A stretch of DNA of 64,000 nucleotides. It comes from Panorpa germanica. Its lineage: Eukaryota; Arthropoda; Insecta; Mecoptera; Panorpidae. The translations under genes were made by a program, and so were the position numbers. Under the pieces are notes generated by a model. That model saw only the letters and a list, made by a program, of their open reading frames with translations. It did no database searches and was not told where the DNA came from. Location of the stretch: NCBI GenBank assembly GCA_963678705.1, contig OY783203.1:30052535-30116534 (forward strand), given 5' to 3'. Below, in pieces: positions 47,390-58,904 of the stretch (positions within the stretch are counted from its first letter, which is position 1; every line of letters begins with the position of its first letter).

Positions 47390-47490
47390 AATTCGTAAAA
47401 TGTTTCACTTATATAAATCATATCTGTTCGATCACGATCATTGTTCGCAAGACTCAGGAATAGGGCCCCAGGTGCGATTTAATAATAAGA
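47390..47490. mobile_element. Internal fragment of the hAT-like element at 13341
   Basis: AAAATGTTTCACTTATATAA, CTGTTCGATCACGATCATTG and GCAAGACTCAGGAATAGGGC match 13570-13640. Open frames in both copies are shared only because the DNA is repeated. Confidence 0.6.
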
Positions 47491-48002
47491 GTCATAAGCA
47501 TAACATATTTCTCAGAAATCTTGATCTGGGTATTTCCATTTACCGCAAGAGAACCAATGATTTCGTATGTTTTTTGAATTTATAATTTTGTGGTCAATAG
47601 CATTTATATTCAATCTCAAAGTCTTCTTCAATATTGAAAAAAAAACATATTTTTTAACACAAACATATTTCTAAAGCAAAAAATGATAACATGATTTGCA
47701 TTTGCGGTATCCTTATGTTTACATGTCAAAACGTGGGCCGTCGTACATTTGGTTCAAAAAACAACTGTTGTGTAACATTCGACTATGTGATTATTACAAG
47801 ATACAAGATACAATAATTCTAGGTGAGGAGTTAGAATCGCCATCCAATTACTAAGCATATGTTCAATAAAAGAACCCTTTTATCGTAGAAAACTTAACTA
47901 TTAAAACAAGTTGTAAAATTGCACATTATTCTTTTATCAATATTGGTCCTCACGTTAAAAAATTGTAAGTCAAAATTAAAACCTATATTTTATTATATGT
48001 AC

Positions 48003-48007
<5 letters not shown>
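47491..48007. other. Unassigned interval
   Basis: No gene or repeat is recognised. Confidence 0.45.
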
Positions 48008-48094
<87 letters not shown>

Positions 48095-48122
48095 ATAATA
48101 AATATATATATATATAATATAA
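48008..48122. repeat. (TA)n microsatellite, about 115 bp with AAT interruptions
   Basis: TA repeats broken by AATAATAATAAA near 48091. Confidence 0.95.
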
Positions 48123-48714
48123 TATTGAAAATTGCCTATTTCGTAGAGAAAAAAATTCTAAGACTTTTGGCGTCCCCGGATTTTTCTCTGAATTTCCTGG
48201 AAACCCGTAATTTTGGAAAAACTGGAAAGAAGTGAGTCTTCTTTTGCTGTATTACTTTTAATTCGTAAAAGATAGAAAGTTGAAATTTTGCATGTGTATT
48301 AAGGTATCCAATGGCGACATTTCTCAAATATTAGAAATTCAAAAATTGAAAAAGAGGGGGTTGAAGAAATTCGGGGTACCGGTAGGGAACTTTGGAGAAA
48401 GTTCATATTCTGAATTCTAGAATAATTAAGTATATTATTAATAAACGAAAAATCAAAATTTCAAAATTTTATTTGGAGGCACGGGGGCAGTATTTTCCGA
48501 TTCTAAAAATTGTGCTAGAAGTTGAAATTTTGTATATAGACTAACCTTGGTAACTATTTACGAATCTAAAAAAAAAATCCCAAATTTTGAAAGAAAGTTG
48601 GTCAAATAACGCATAAATTGAAAATATTTTTTATTTTGATAATATTTCAATTTAAAAATGGAATAAAAACTAGAAATGAAATTTCATTTACACATAAAAG
48701 ACAGTCGTCTTTAT

Positions 48715-48716
<2 letters not shown>
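48123..48716. repeat. CCGTAATTTTGGAAA dispersed repeat, single-arm copy
   Basis: 48126-48412 matches the right arm at 63719-63990, including ATTTCGTAGAGAAAAAAATT, GAAACCCGTAATTTTGGAAA and GTTGAAATTTTGCATGTGTA. The following 300 bp (48413-48716) carries another AGAAGTTGAAATTTTGTATA block, so the repeat may be internally modular. The minus frame at 48136-48327 resembles the one at 63701-63943; that could be a conserved frame or merely repeated DNA. Confidence 0.6.

Positions 48717-48763
<47 letters not shown>
48717..48763. repeat. (TA)n microsatellite
   Basis: About 47 bp of uninterrupted TA. Confidence 0.95.
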
Positions 48764-48770
<7 letters not shown>

Positions 48771-49694
48771 GTTTAGCATTTATCAATTGAGTAATATTTA
48801 ATTAGTTCATTAATTATGTACACTCAGAATGTTTTTAGCTTTTGTTATGTAATACCAATATTATTGAATGTGTCTGTCTACATGTATTATAATGTTGTTA
48901 TATACATGTACTATATATTATTTATTTGTACAACGTTGCATATACTTTCATTTTCTAAGTAATGTGTAATGCGTAATTAATAATAGGTGTATATACAGGT
49001 CTAGCAGAGCTGTAACTAGGATATGGCTAACATGGTACCCAATCTATAAAAAAAACTTTTTTGATTGTAATGATCTTCACATTACAAATGCTTTCAAAAT
49101 TATTCTTTCAAAATGGCTACAAGAGGAAATTTTTTTGATACACTTTTTTAATAAAATATGTCTTTTATCAATTTTCGTTCTATTGGAGTTGTAAGTGGAA
49201 ATACTGATAAATATGAAGGCCTTTTTAGACAATCAGATTCAGATGAACTCTCGGCATATATTTATACATTATATATTTACGGAGACGGTCATCTTATAGT
49301 ATGAAAACTCCTTTTTGTCAGATTTTTTCCGCAATTTTAGAAATCTTTGCGTATAGATAATAAATGTCGCCGATACGATTGACCGCTTATCGTCAGTTCT
49401 ATTGACAGTCTTCATATGTTACAAGTGTTTACATAAAAAAAAATTTGCAAACATTATAGGAGTATAATTCGTGCCCATTGTCGATTGTTAGATTCGTACG
49501 TTTTGATGTATTTTATTTACCGTTACTAGAACGAAAACGTTCGTGTAAGCATACATAAATGTTTTACTTGCGAACACGAACTATAATTACCTATTGTATC
49601 ACTAATATTGAACATTCGTACTCGAATGCGCATGTGTGGTCCAGTGTTAATGGTCATACCATGTTGAAGTTAAACAACAGTCATCGTTACTAAT
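48764..49694. other. Unassigned A+T-rich interval
   Basis: No gene or repeat is recognised. Confidence 0.5.
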
Positions 49695-50328
49695 GGGCTT
49701 GTGTCCTATGTCTTAATTTCTATAAAAGTGTACTATATATTGATAAAGTGCGTTACTAGAACCTCAAGTGTTCAATTATTTTTTAATAACTCCTTATATG
49801 TTAAGAGATATTAACAATTAAAAAAGTCATTTTGTCTCTTTAATTATTAAAGGGATTCAATGTTGTACACATTTCAAGTGAATGTCACATCACAATCCTT
49901 GTATAAGGTTACCAACCTTACAGATCATAAATCTCTGCTATATGTATTTATATATCAAAATATCAATTATTATTTACAGCTATTTCAAGGAACAAGGAAA
50001 ATTTCAATATTATGTTAGCCTTAGCAGGGTTAAATAAAATAAAAACTTATTATTCTTTGATTTGACTTGATTATTTGACTACCAACAGCTACAGAACATT
50101 ACCACAGCACTGACCTACTCAACAAATAACTGACGTTAAAATGCATTTCACGTCATACAAATATGGCCGACCATTTCTAGCGCTATAACTATAATTCAAA
50201 CTTTTAATTGCTATATCTTCGTCAATATTTAGATATTTAATAAAATAGACACGCCAATACACATTTATTAACATCAATTTCAATTAACAATTGAAAAATC
50301 GACCACTAAAAAATGAGGACACAAGCCC
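49695..50328 (+). mobile_element. GGGCTTGTGTCCT-terminal DNA element, copy 2 (634 bp)
   Basis: Same orientation and nearly the same length as 40214-40846, with only scattered substitutions. Its terminal repeats are perfect for 13 bp: GGGCTTGTGTCCT at the left and AGGACACAAGCCC at the right. No coding capacity. Confidence 0.8.
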
Positions 50329-51774
50329 GTTCGATGGCAGATCGCCTGAAAATCTGCTTAGTAAATAATAATATCTTCTATGAGGGTTAGAAATTCTAGA
50401 TACATCTCTGAGATTTATGGAAATAAATGGCATTTTGCGTAATATAAATTACGTGTCATACCTATCTCTTTAACGTATTGGAATTTGCACAAAAAATCGA
50501 TGTTGTATAAATATCGATAATACGCTTTCACAAGACTTCTTCTTGCTAGAAGTTCATTAAAAAGGGACAAACTGTGACACAGAGACTGAGAGCTTTGATG
50601 GTTGACGACGGATTCTTCGAGTTTGATTCCCCGCTTCTGAATTTGGTAGTTAACAAAGGTAAACTCATTATGTGCTTACTTAATCATAAAAAATTATTAG
50701 TCATCGGTGTAGTTCGTATATATGAGCCCACAAAACCGGCGGACGTTAAATAAATTCTATAAACAAAAAAGGAAGACAAATTTGTATGTAGTCTCAGATA
50801 AAAGGTAAAGAAATATATATTTTTCTTTGTGAAATATTAAAAAATCTATCGAAAATCGTTTGTCATTTTAGTACACTGACGCCATCTATATCTAACTGTA
50901 TAACCATGAAGTAATGTTTCACCTCAAGTTACCATAACTCTATTCCCGAACGCATGAACGTGCGTCGAAAGTTTTGTGCACAACAAGGCAACCTAATTTT
51001 ATTGTACTCAGTCTAAATTGGTCACAGAATTCATACAATCTAGTGTAGCTTCGATATTAAGGTGTCCCGGTTCCTCTAACTGCGGACGCCTATGATGGAA
51101 CCCATAGCGGTGATACTTCACAGTTATTTTGTTACCTTAAGAGAAGGGAAGTCGTGCACAGATCAAATTGCTCTTCCAAGTAACCTCTTTAAACAATGCC
51201 GACGGTAACGTATTTAAACGATTACCCATTTAGATATAACTAAAAAATTTCCAACCCGCTGCCCTTTTCTTCCATGTTTGATGCGATAAATCCGTTGCAT
51301 TGATGCAGATCTTTAGACGCTCTTCTTTATGCAAAGATGGACGCACGTTATCTAAGTCATTCTTGCTTTGATTAAGGAAACCAGGTGTGTATCATAAATC
51401 ATGGCAAGTGTGCACGATTTGCAAATCAAGTAGTCATTTAAGAAATTTGCAAGTGCGCATGCGCTGATAGCACGATTTATAAGATCCATCTGCTTTCACG
51501 AATGGAAGCATATTCGTGTCAATGTCACACACACACATCTGTAACAAAAGTAGTTGGACTAAACATCAAGATCACAGTCAAGGATGAAATGAATTTTAAC
51601 ATTTTGAATTATTACTTCGATCATAAATTTCGAAAAATACAGAATATATTATCAAATATTTATAATTTATTACATTTTAACGTTAAAATAAATATCAGCT
51701 AGGTGTACAGTTTTATAAAGGAAAGTGATATAGATGTGTAGTAACAGGAAAGGGCAAGGAATAGATGAATGAAG
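50329..51774. other. Unassigned interval with a possible second SINE-like unit
   Basis: At about 50560-50740, GAGTTTGATTCCCCG resembles a pol III B box and is followed by ATTATGTGCTTA, TAATCATAA and AGTCATCGGTG blocks, similar in order to 24375-24560. A short frame (51502-51702) has no domain. Nothing else is recognised. Confidence 0.3.
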
Positions 51775-52075
51775 CTAAATATAATACGAGATACAGACAG
51801 TTGTGGACGAGGACGATGCCGTGGAGGAAACAGGAATGATCGCAAGGTGTAGATTAGGTAGAGAAGAAAGAAAAAGCAGGTATTGTATAAAATAAGAAGG
51901 GAACACATGCAGGACGTGTGGAAAAAAGAGAGAAAAATTAGATCACATTAAGAGTAGGTGTCAAAAGAAAGTGAAAAGTGGGTTACGCCTAGGGAGATAT
52001 TGGAAAGAGTGAAGGAAGAGGATGGATGGCGGAATAAAGAAGAGAGAAGGAGGACAAACGAGAGGAACATAGATT
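51775..52075 (+). pseudogene. LINE C-terminal zinc-knuckle fragment, decayed
   Basis: One frame reads ARCRLGREERKSRYC, and then, with a stop between, CRTCGKKREKLDHIKSRC, a Cys-x2-Cys-x8-His-x4-Cys knuckle. Further on, GWMAE appears before a stop. These are the counterparts of ARIRLGNEEKVNRYW, CRMCGAEDETLDHIKFEC and RWMAEI at 52814-53119. Several stops show that it is dead. The minus frame at 51699-51908 is an artefact. Confidence 0.65.
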
Positions 52076-52483
52076 TTATTTGTAAATTAAGTTTAAATTA
52101 AATAAGATTAAATGGAATGCTAAAAAGATTATATAAGCGGAACGGAAAATAATTATAAGAAAATATAAATGCACCAAATACAACAAATACGAGAACATTA
52201 AACATTAAAATCGTACATGAAAATAAATAAAATTCATCGTCAAATTGAACTGTTACGGTAGTACCGGTACGGTGGTATGATCACATAAATAATTTATTCA
52301 TATTTTATTTCCTTGTTTAACTTCCATTACCAGCGAAAAATTTAAATGCAAATTAATATACTTTTAGCTACAGAAATACAATTTTATAACAGAATGTTAT
52401 GTACAGTGAAGCAAATTTTGAAAACCATAGTGAAACCTTTACGCATTTAGAGATGTGGTGTTCCTTGACATTTTCTCTAATAA
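52076..52483. other. Unassigned A+T-rich interval
   Basis: No gene or repeat is recognised. Confidence 0.45.
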
Positions 52484-52740
52484 AGGGTCATCCATAAATT
52501 ACGTCATACAAATTACATTAATTTTTTACTTCAGTCTCTCCCTATTGTGATGTCACACATTTGTAAAAAAAAATGTCTTATTTTGTTTTCTAGTATTGTT
52601 TTCATTTTCTTTTTAAAGTCAACATTTGGATTAGATGTGACGTCATGAACCTTAACCCACACACCCCCCACCCCCCCACTGTGTCACGCCTTGACTCTCC
52701 CAAAAACTCTCTACAGAATAGCTTGCTACTGTTGCTGGAA
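52484..52740. mobile_element. End of a CATCCATAAATTACGTC-type DNA element
   Basis: AGGGTCATCCATAAATTACG then TCATACAAATTAC has the look of a transposon terminus. GTGATGTCACAC, GTGACGTCATG and a C-rich stretch (52660-52680) follow, before the order breaks off. No opposite end is seen next to it. The segment at 44030-44345 may be another damaged copy. Confidence 0.4.
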
Positions 52741-52813
52741 CAAAAATATAAATAATCAGGGTGATCAATTTAAAAATCTTCAATAATGTTATCTATTAAA
52801 TATTCAGAGCTAA

Positions 52814-53245
52814 AGATATAAAAGGTTATGGGAAAATAATGTGCCTCAGTACCTTATAGAAAAAGACATAAAACACATAAGAAGAACAGCAAGGATTAGA
52901 TTGGGAAATGAAGAAAAAGTAAACAGATACTGGGAAAAGAGTGAGGAAAGAAAGTGTAGAATGTGCGGAGCGGAGGACGAAACACTGGACCACATTAAGT
53001 TTGAGTGTAAGGAAAAAGTAGCGAGCGAAAGGAATATTGGCCAGCTATTAAAGGGAGGCAGTGAAGGAAAGAGGTGGATGGCGGAAATAGTAAGAAGGAA
53101 AGAAAAAACAGGAGAATAAATAAGCTGGTGGAGAATAATGTAAATTTAATTGTAATTTGAAGTTAAATTTAATTGTAATTTGAAGTATATGAAATGTATT
53201 TAGAATGTAGATTGTAAAGCCGAAAGGCGAACAATAAACAACAAT
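52814..53245 (+). pseudogene. LINE (non-LTR retrotransposon) 3' end: zinc-knuckle tail plus 3' UTR
   Basis: An open stretch (52814-53119) lacks a start codon and encodes the extreme C-terminus of a LINE polyprotein: RRTARIRLGNEEKVNRYW, the knuckle CRMCGAEDETLDHIKFEC (Cys-x2-Cys-x8-His-x4-Cys), then RWMAEIVRRKEKTGE and a stop. Such knuckles close the second ORF of several LINE clades, after reverse transcriptase. The 3' UTR holds the 15-17 bp tandem duplication TTTAATTGTAATTTGAAGT at 53145-53185. It ends in the family terminus TAGATTGTAAAGCCGAAAGG (53208-53227) and an AT-rich tail. 5' truncation has removed the endonuclease and polymerase. It is the best-preserved copy in the window. Confidence 0.8.
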
Positions 53246-53652
53246 AATCAGAGCTAATTTGTTCTAGTTAATAACTCATTAGCTTATTTTTGTCTTACTC
53301 AATTTAAGTTACTTTTTATTAACGAGTAATAAATCGTATTTAATTAGTTATTAAACGCCAACTAAGGCAATGAGATAAAAATAAATCAGAAATAAATAAT
53401 TTTTTTTTTAGTTTAATACTAGATTTAATTATTGGTAATTACAATATAATCAAAACTTTAAATATTTAAGTGATACGAATAAAATTTCTATATCAGGGAA
53501 AAGTACGAAAAACTTTTACTGGAAAACATGGAAATATCAGGGAAATTTGAGATCATTTTTTTGTGGCCACCCTGATAATAGACTGCCTAGAAAGGTAAAT
53601 AAAATCAAGCTTGTGGTCATTACTTAATTGTAGTCTTGCATTATTAGCGCCC
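53246..53652. other. Unassigned interval
   Basis: GTGGCCACCCTGATAATA near 53562 looks like a hAT-type end, with a loosely similar CAGGGTGATCAATTT near 52758, but the flanks do not duplicate. No gene is seen. Confidence 0.4.
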
Positions 53653-54110
53653 TGAGTCCCCTAGCGAGAGTAAAATTTCAAGATAGAATAAAAGTCAGAG
53701 AAATTGGAAGTCTAGAGTATCTAGTAAATGAAGAGATTAGGTATCGATATTATAATGAGTATGCGAAGGAGATTTTTGAAACTAGAAAAATGCTATTGAA
53801 GAATAATGAAGTAACAAGAAGAAGAGATGCAGAGACAATAATAGGAAGTGAAGGAGAGGAATTAGAGCAAGGGAATTAGGATAATTTCACGGCGGATGAG
53901 ATTGAACAGTAAATTAGATAAAATGAGTTATAATAAGTTCCTTTGTACATCTTTTATTTGTTCCTATATAATTATATATTAATGTAATTGAAATGTAAAA
54001 AATTAAGGGGGATAGAATAAGTGGAAAAAGCAGCACATATATGCGGAAGGCTAGGAGGTGCTATTAAATTTAATAAATGAAAAAATGAAAAAAAAAAAAA
54101 AATGAGTCCC
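53653..54110 (+). mobile_element. 5'-truncated LINE-like retroposon with target duplication and A tail
   Basis: TGAGTCCC lies at 53653-53660 and again at 54103-54110, directly after an A-rich tail (A15 ending 54102). The insert (53661-54102) is therefore a bona fide target-primed retroposition. It opens in the middle of a reading frame of 71 codons plus stop (53664-53879): RVKFQDRIKVREIGSLEYLV, then a charged tail ending EELEQGN. I do not recognise a domain; the charged Lys/Arg/Glu composition suits a LINE C-terminus, but the knuckle and the 3' terminus of the family at 52814 are absent, so this is a second family. Confidence 0.75.
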
Positions 54111-54764
54111 TCTATAAGTCTAAGGTGCTACGTCACTGGTTTCCATGTTGCACAGTATTTAACATTTTATTACTTTAAAATTACTTGAACGTATATATTC
54201 ATCAAATCAATACCAGCATAATTAAGTATGAAGAACTAATATTACAGTGATCACGTGGTCGGTTGCCAGTCACTGTTTAACTACAGATTATGTGATTTTC
54301 ATTTGGTGATGAGAACAATGACTATTACGTCACGCCTACTAAATGGTACACGTATCTACCAAGGTCAGTTGCAATCCGAAATAAAAAATTTATTATATTA
54401 TATTATTATTGCTTTACGTAATGTATAACACCTTTAGAAAGTTGATGAAGGATGCATGTACTTGCGACGTTGGAGCAACGAAGGCCTCGACAACTACTGG
54501 GTGCTAGGTACGTTGGGTACGTTGAGTACTGTGTTCAGGAGAAATCCGGAGCCTCCCACATCCGTACAAACAAAACTCTTGTTAAACTCTTTTAATTATA
54601 AATAACACAAAATTTGTAATATTTGTTTAGTACATAGACAAATAAATATTTCTATTCCAGGCACTAGTTTATGATTCGCAAGAGTTTGTCCCTAATATGT
54701 TATTCCTATTACCCTATCTATTTCATCTTGTCTTGTTTTTTAGGCTTTCTTATTACTTTTAAGT
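54111..54764. other. Unassigned interval
   Basis: No gene or element is recognised. A G+C-richer patch lies at 54455-54570. Confidence 0.45.
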
Positions 54765-55440
54765 GGGGGTAAGGTGAAAACGATAAAAAAGTAGCATATT
54801 TTCGATAATGTTTTTTGACGACACAGTTAATATATAATTATTTCTATAATTACTTCATGATAAAATGACATTTGAAGAATAGAGTGTGAAATTTTCATCA
54901 ATAAATATCAAGAAGTGAGGCATTGACAGCGAATTTTCGCAGACGTCTCAAAGAAAGTAACATTGCGGTGTCACTCATAACTCATCACTGGATTTTCTGA
55001 AATCGAAAAACCAAAATGAAACCAGTAACGTTGTCGAGTTTTTCCTTTTTTATTGATTTTTCAATTTTTTACAGCACTTAAAAGTCAAAATACCGATTTT
55101 TCATGAAAAAAATCAGAAACTTTGTTATTTTAAAATACGTTCAAATAAAAAAACTAGACAGCGTTACCTCGGCATTTATGTAAAGAAAGAGTGTGCAAAA
55201 TTTCAAAAAAATCGGTCCAGTAGATTTTGAGCTAAAGAGTGCACCGACTCTGAAAAAGCTATGTGTGAAAAACCGCATTTAAAAGTTTCAAAGTAACACG
55301 AAAGCAGACCAGAGAGAAGACTTAAAACTCTATATATCCGACAGTTTTACTCCGATCGACTTCAAATTTTTACACAATAAACTTAATATGTTGTACAATA
55401 ATGTACATAAATAAATTTAAAAAAAAATTAAAATAAAAAA
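54765..55440 (-). repeat. TGTACAACATATTAAG dispersed repeat, longest copy, inverted
   Basis: It is the reverse complement of 28530-29025 for most of its length, including AAAATACCGATTTTTCATGA, ACCTCGGCATTTATGT, CCAGTAGATTTTGAGCTA and ACTTAATATGTTGTACA. It also contains a segment (CGGAGTAAAACTG-type, ACACAATAAACTTAATATG) shared only with 30830-31215. It ends in poly-purine and T-rich runs without clear inverted repeats. Confidence 0.65.
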
Positions 55441-56479
55441 AAGTTGAAACATTAAATGTACCCGCATTGTATTGATAATTAAAATAGTGTCCCCCCCCCC
55501 TTCTCCCTTCTCACCATACTTTAATGATATTAGTTTTGCACGGTAGTAAACAGCACTTGCAGCAAACTGGCGATATTTATAATTAATATACAATAGTTTA
55601 TAGTAATTATTTAAATAAGTAATTATTAAATTTATTGTTGAAAATCGACTTTAAGAGATCTGATACACAGTTCAAATCAATTTGATTATATAGAATTTTA
55701 TTTATTTAATTAAGATGACAAATATATATTATTGTTCATAAGTTTTAGTCTTATAAAAGTTATAGGTTGTGTAATTGATTTTCGAAACGCGTAAATATTT
55801 TTACCCTTTATATACTCGTAATATACAATCACATTTATTTATCTTTATTTATTTAAAACTGAAATTACAGCGTACATTTTACATATTTCCCGATGTGATT
55901 CCCGAGAATTCCCGGCACCTTTTTCTTTCATTTTCTTTTACAAGTGAGTAGCCCAGTTGCAAAACCCGATGTCAAGTGAAATTTGGGAAAATGGCAAAAA
56001 CTCTAGAGGTCAAACTATATATGTAGAACTTTCTGTTTTTTTTTATTTTTTAAAAATCATCGTATTTTACTTAAAAGGTCTGTTTATATATTTGATTAGT
56101 TGGTAATGTTATATTTCACTTTGAAGTTGAAGTTCGGTTGAAGTCGGGTTTTGCAACCTTAAGTCCTTAAGATCTTAAGCTTTGCAACAGTTTTGACAGA
56201 TTTTGTCAGGTGTTGCAACCAATATTTTGTTTTTTCTTTCAAATCGATAAAACCAGTCATTTTGAATGTTCGTTTGTAATTCCCTTCTCAACCGTTACTT
56301 GTAATTTTAAAATGAAATGCAGAAAATATTATTATTATTACTATTTTGTATTTTTAAAAGAATAAATTTACATCTAATTTAGATAAGTACGCATACCTAA
56401 CTAAAAAGAAAAATTGATACACACCTAGTTAATTAAAAAACAAAGCAAACTCGATTACTAAAATGACAAATAGGATCAT
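55441..56479. other. Unassigned interval with C(10) tract
   Basis: Ten or more C residues lie at 55491-55500. No gene is seen. Confidence 0.45.
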
Positions 56480-56880
56480 AGTAACAGATGATAGTTGCAG
56501 TTTCTGTGAATGGTAATAGATGTCAGCACTGACTTAACAACCACCACTAATGATGGTAAAGCTGCCAGAAGAGCATATATACAACAACAGTGGCTTATAA
56601 TTAGGGCAGCTGGTGCTAATAGGTTGTTCTCAACATCTCTTGTAGTTGAGGAAGAAATGGGAATTACCAACTCGAACTCCGTGGTTGATGTTGATGAATA
56701 TGCATGTATTATCATTAGGTTCATTCAGTGCAACGCGTTTCGGCCATCAACGGCCGAATTCGTTGTTCAAGTTGAGAGCCCACTGAACGGTTCACTTGCT
56801 ACTACCGCTCGGTACAAGTATGTACGACTTACGAATAAACCCGTTGAAAGAACTGCTGCTGCTCTTTTTTGAAAGACGAG
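56480..56880. repeat. Dispersed repeat with a 120-codon open frame (partner at 58905)
   Basis: AGATGTCAGCACTGACTTAA, ACTAATGATGGTAAAGCTGC, AGAAGAGCATATA and AACTCGAACTCCGTGGTTGA match 58905-59250 block by block, with the partner more decayed. A plus frame (56510-56872, 120 codons) and a minus frame (56476-56724) overlap it. The protein has no domain I recognise, and the frame is not preserved in the partner, so coding is doubtful. Confidence 0.5.
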
Positions 56881-56882
56881 TA

Positions 56883-57369
56883 GTACAAAATAGGGATGGC
56901 GATTCTTCTTAAAAAATATCGATTTTTTAATCGATTCGAATCAAAGTCTAAAGAATCGATTCAGAAAAAAAACAAAGTCTAGATGACTGATTTTTCAAAA
57001 ATCGATTTTTCGATTCTTTTTGAGTTTTTATATAAATAAAGACACTTGGGTTAGTTGGGTTAATCGATTTTATTTTATTTAAATTTGTAAAAAAAAATAC
57101 AAGCCTTTCAACATGCAAGCATTTAAGAATAAGTGGAGAGTGATTTATTATAGAATAAAATAATTATAATTCCCAATATTTCATGTACAAGACTATAATA
57201 AATAATGTAAATAATTAAACAGCTGCATTCTTACAAAACAAAAATCGAATCTTGATTTTCGAGTGTTTGAGATCGATCCAGTGTGTGGTATCGATTAAAA
57301 AAAGTGATTTTTTCGACACAAAAAATCTATTCTTCGATTAATCGATCTCAGACCATCCCTACTACAAAA
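56883..57369. mobile_element. hAT-like MITE, TAGGGATGG ends, 8-bp flanking duplication
   Basis: The element (56891-57361, 471 bp) has ends TAGGGATGGCGATTC and the inverted CAGACCATCCCTA. GTACAAAA immediately before and CTACAAAA immediately after differ at one base, fitting an aged 8-bp hAT duplication. The interior is rich in ATCGATT and GATTCTT motifs in mirrored order. No coding capacity. Confidence 0.75.
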
Positions 57370-58179
57370 CAGTTGGTAGAACACTCAATAATTTTATTGA
57401 CTATTCTACCAAATTAAATTTCTTTTTGGGTCATGCATGGCTTGGTTAGCAGAGGAGTGAGGGGGCACAAAGCTGTGCAGGGGTACGTGAGAGAGTGGAG
57501 ATGAAGTAGGAGGAGTAGTTTTCTTCATTTATATTATTTGGCACAACGATCTTACATTTTTTTTTCAAAAAATCTCTCACTTCCATTTGTATTCTTCTAT
57601 TCTTTTTTTTCTCCCGTAAAAAAGGAGGGAAGAGAAGAAATGCCCCCTAAACAAGAGTACCCGTTTACCTTAGGTCGAATTCAGCAATGAAGTTATCGTC
57701 ATAGTTGAATGATTAGAACCTCAAAAATGTCAGATATTACGGGCCTTGTATTTTTTTCTGCTATTCATTGTTTATTTGTTTCTAGTTAATCCATTTCTAA
57801 CCAAATTCAATTAGGTATTCATTATATAAATATTTTACTTGATGTACAATCGAACTATGAACAACAAGTCAAGTCAATAAGTCAAGAGACAATACATTTT
57901 TTTACTAAATTATTTATAACTATTATTTATTAAAAATAATAAACATTTTCAATTATGCTGATGGATCAACCACGGCTGGTGTCAGCTCTGCAATTATTTT
58001 TAACAATAATAAATAATTTATAACAAATTTTGAAATATATGGACAAGAGCATTGATGCTTGATGCAGAATGCTATATCTTCGTGTGTGAGCGTCGGACCA
58101 CAGTTGTGTTTTCTGGGTTTGGTTTTTATGCACATACTAAACATATTAGGCAAGCACAAAAACTGCCAACATCATTAAT
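57370..58179. other. Unassigned interval
   Basis: The stretch 57480-57650 is locally G- and T-rich without recognisable features. Overlapping frames at 57953-58273 run into the next element and are spurious. Confidence 0.4.
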
Positions 58180-58860
58180 GAGCTTGTGTCCTTATTTTTT
58201 AGTGGCCGATTTTTCAATTGTTTCAATTGAAATTGATGTTATTAAATGTGTATGGGCGTGTCTATTTTATTAAATATCTAAATGTTGACGGAGATATAGC
58301 AATTCAAAATTTTAATTGCAGTTTTAGCGCTAGAAATGGTCGGCCATTTGTATGACGTGAAATGCATTTGATATTTGTTCATTAGGTCAGTGCTGTAGTA
58401 ATGTTTTGTAGCTGTTGGTAGTAGAAATAATTAAGGCAAGTCAAAGAATAATAAGTTTATATTTTATTTAACCCTGTTACGGCAGACATAATATTGAAAA
58501 TTTATTGTTCCTTGAAACAGTTGTAAATAATATTTGATATTTTGATATATAAATACATATAGCAGAGATTTATGAGCTGTAAGGTTGGTAACCTGTAAAC
58601 TTGTCAGAGTTCTGTTAAGAATATATCTCTTTTACGCTCTGTTGTATAAAAGAGATAGCAACTAGCGGTATGTGAGGTCACATAAAGTTGGAATGTTGTA
58701 CAATGTTGAATACCTTTAATAATTAAACAGACAAAATGACTTTTTTAATTGTTAATATCTCTGGAAATTTAAGGAGTTATTAAAAAATAATTGGATATTT
58801 GAGGTTCTAGTAACCAACTATATCAATATATAGGATAGTTGTATAGAAATTATGACGTGA
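58180..58860 (-). mobile_element. GGGCTTGTGTCCT-family element, inverted copy
   Basis: It begins GAGCTTGTGTCCTTATTTTT, the family's right end read in reverse, and follows the whole element backwards to TATAGAAATTATGACGTG, where the left inverted repeat is lost. An extra ATAAAAGAGATAGCAACTAG segment near 58645 is also recognisable, more weakly, in the copy at 30339. Confidence 0.7.
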
Positions 58861-58904
58861 TATATATATGGTACATTTAACCGCCTTTAAAACTGAAGCG
58901 CCTA

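Noticed and set aside
53552-53575. GTGGCCACCCTG as a hAT right end paired with CAGGGTGATC at 52758
   Set aside because: The inner sequences do not mirror each other and the flanks show no 8-bp duplication.
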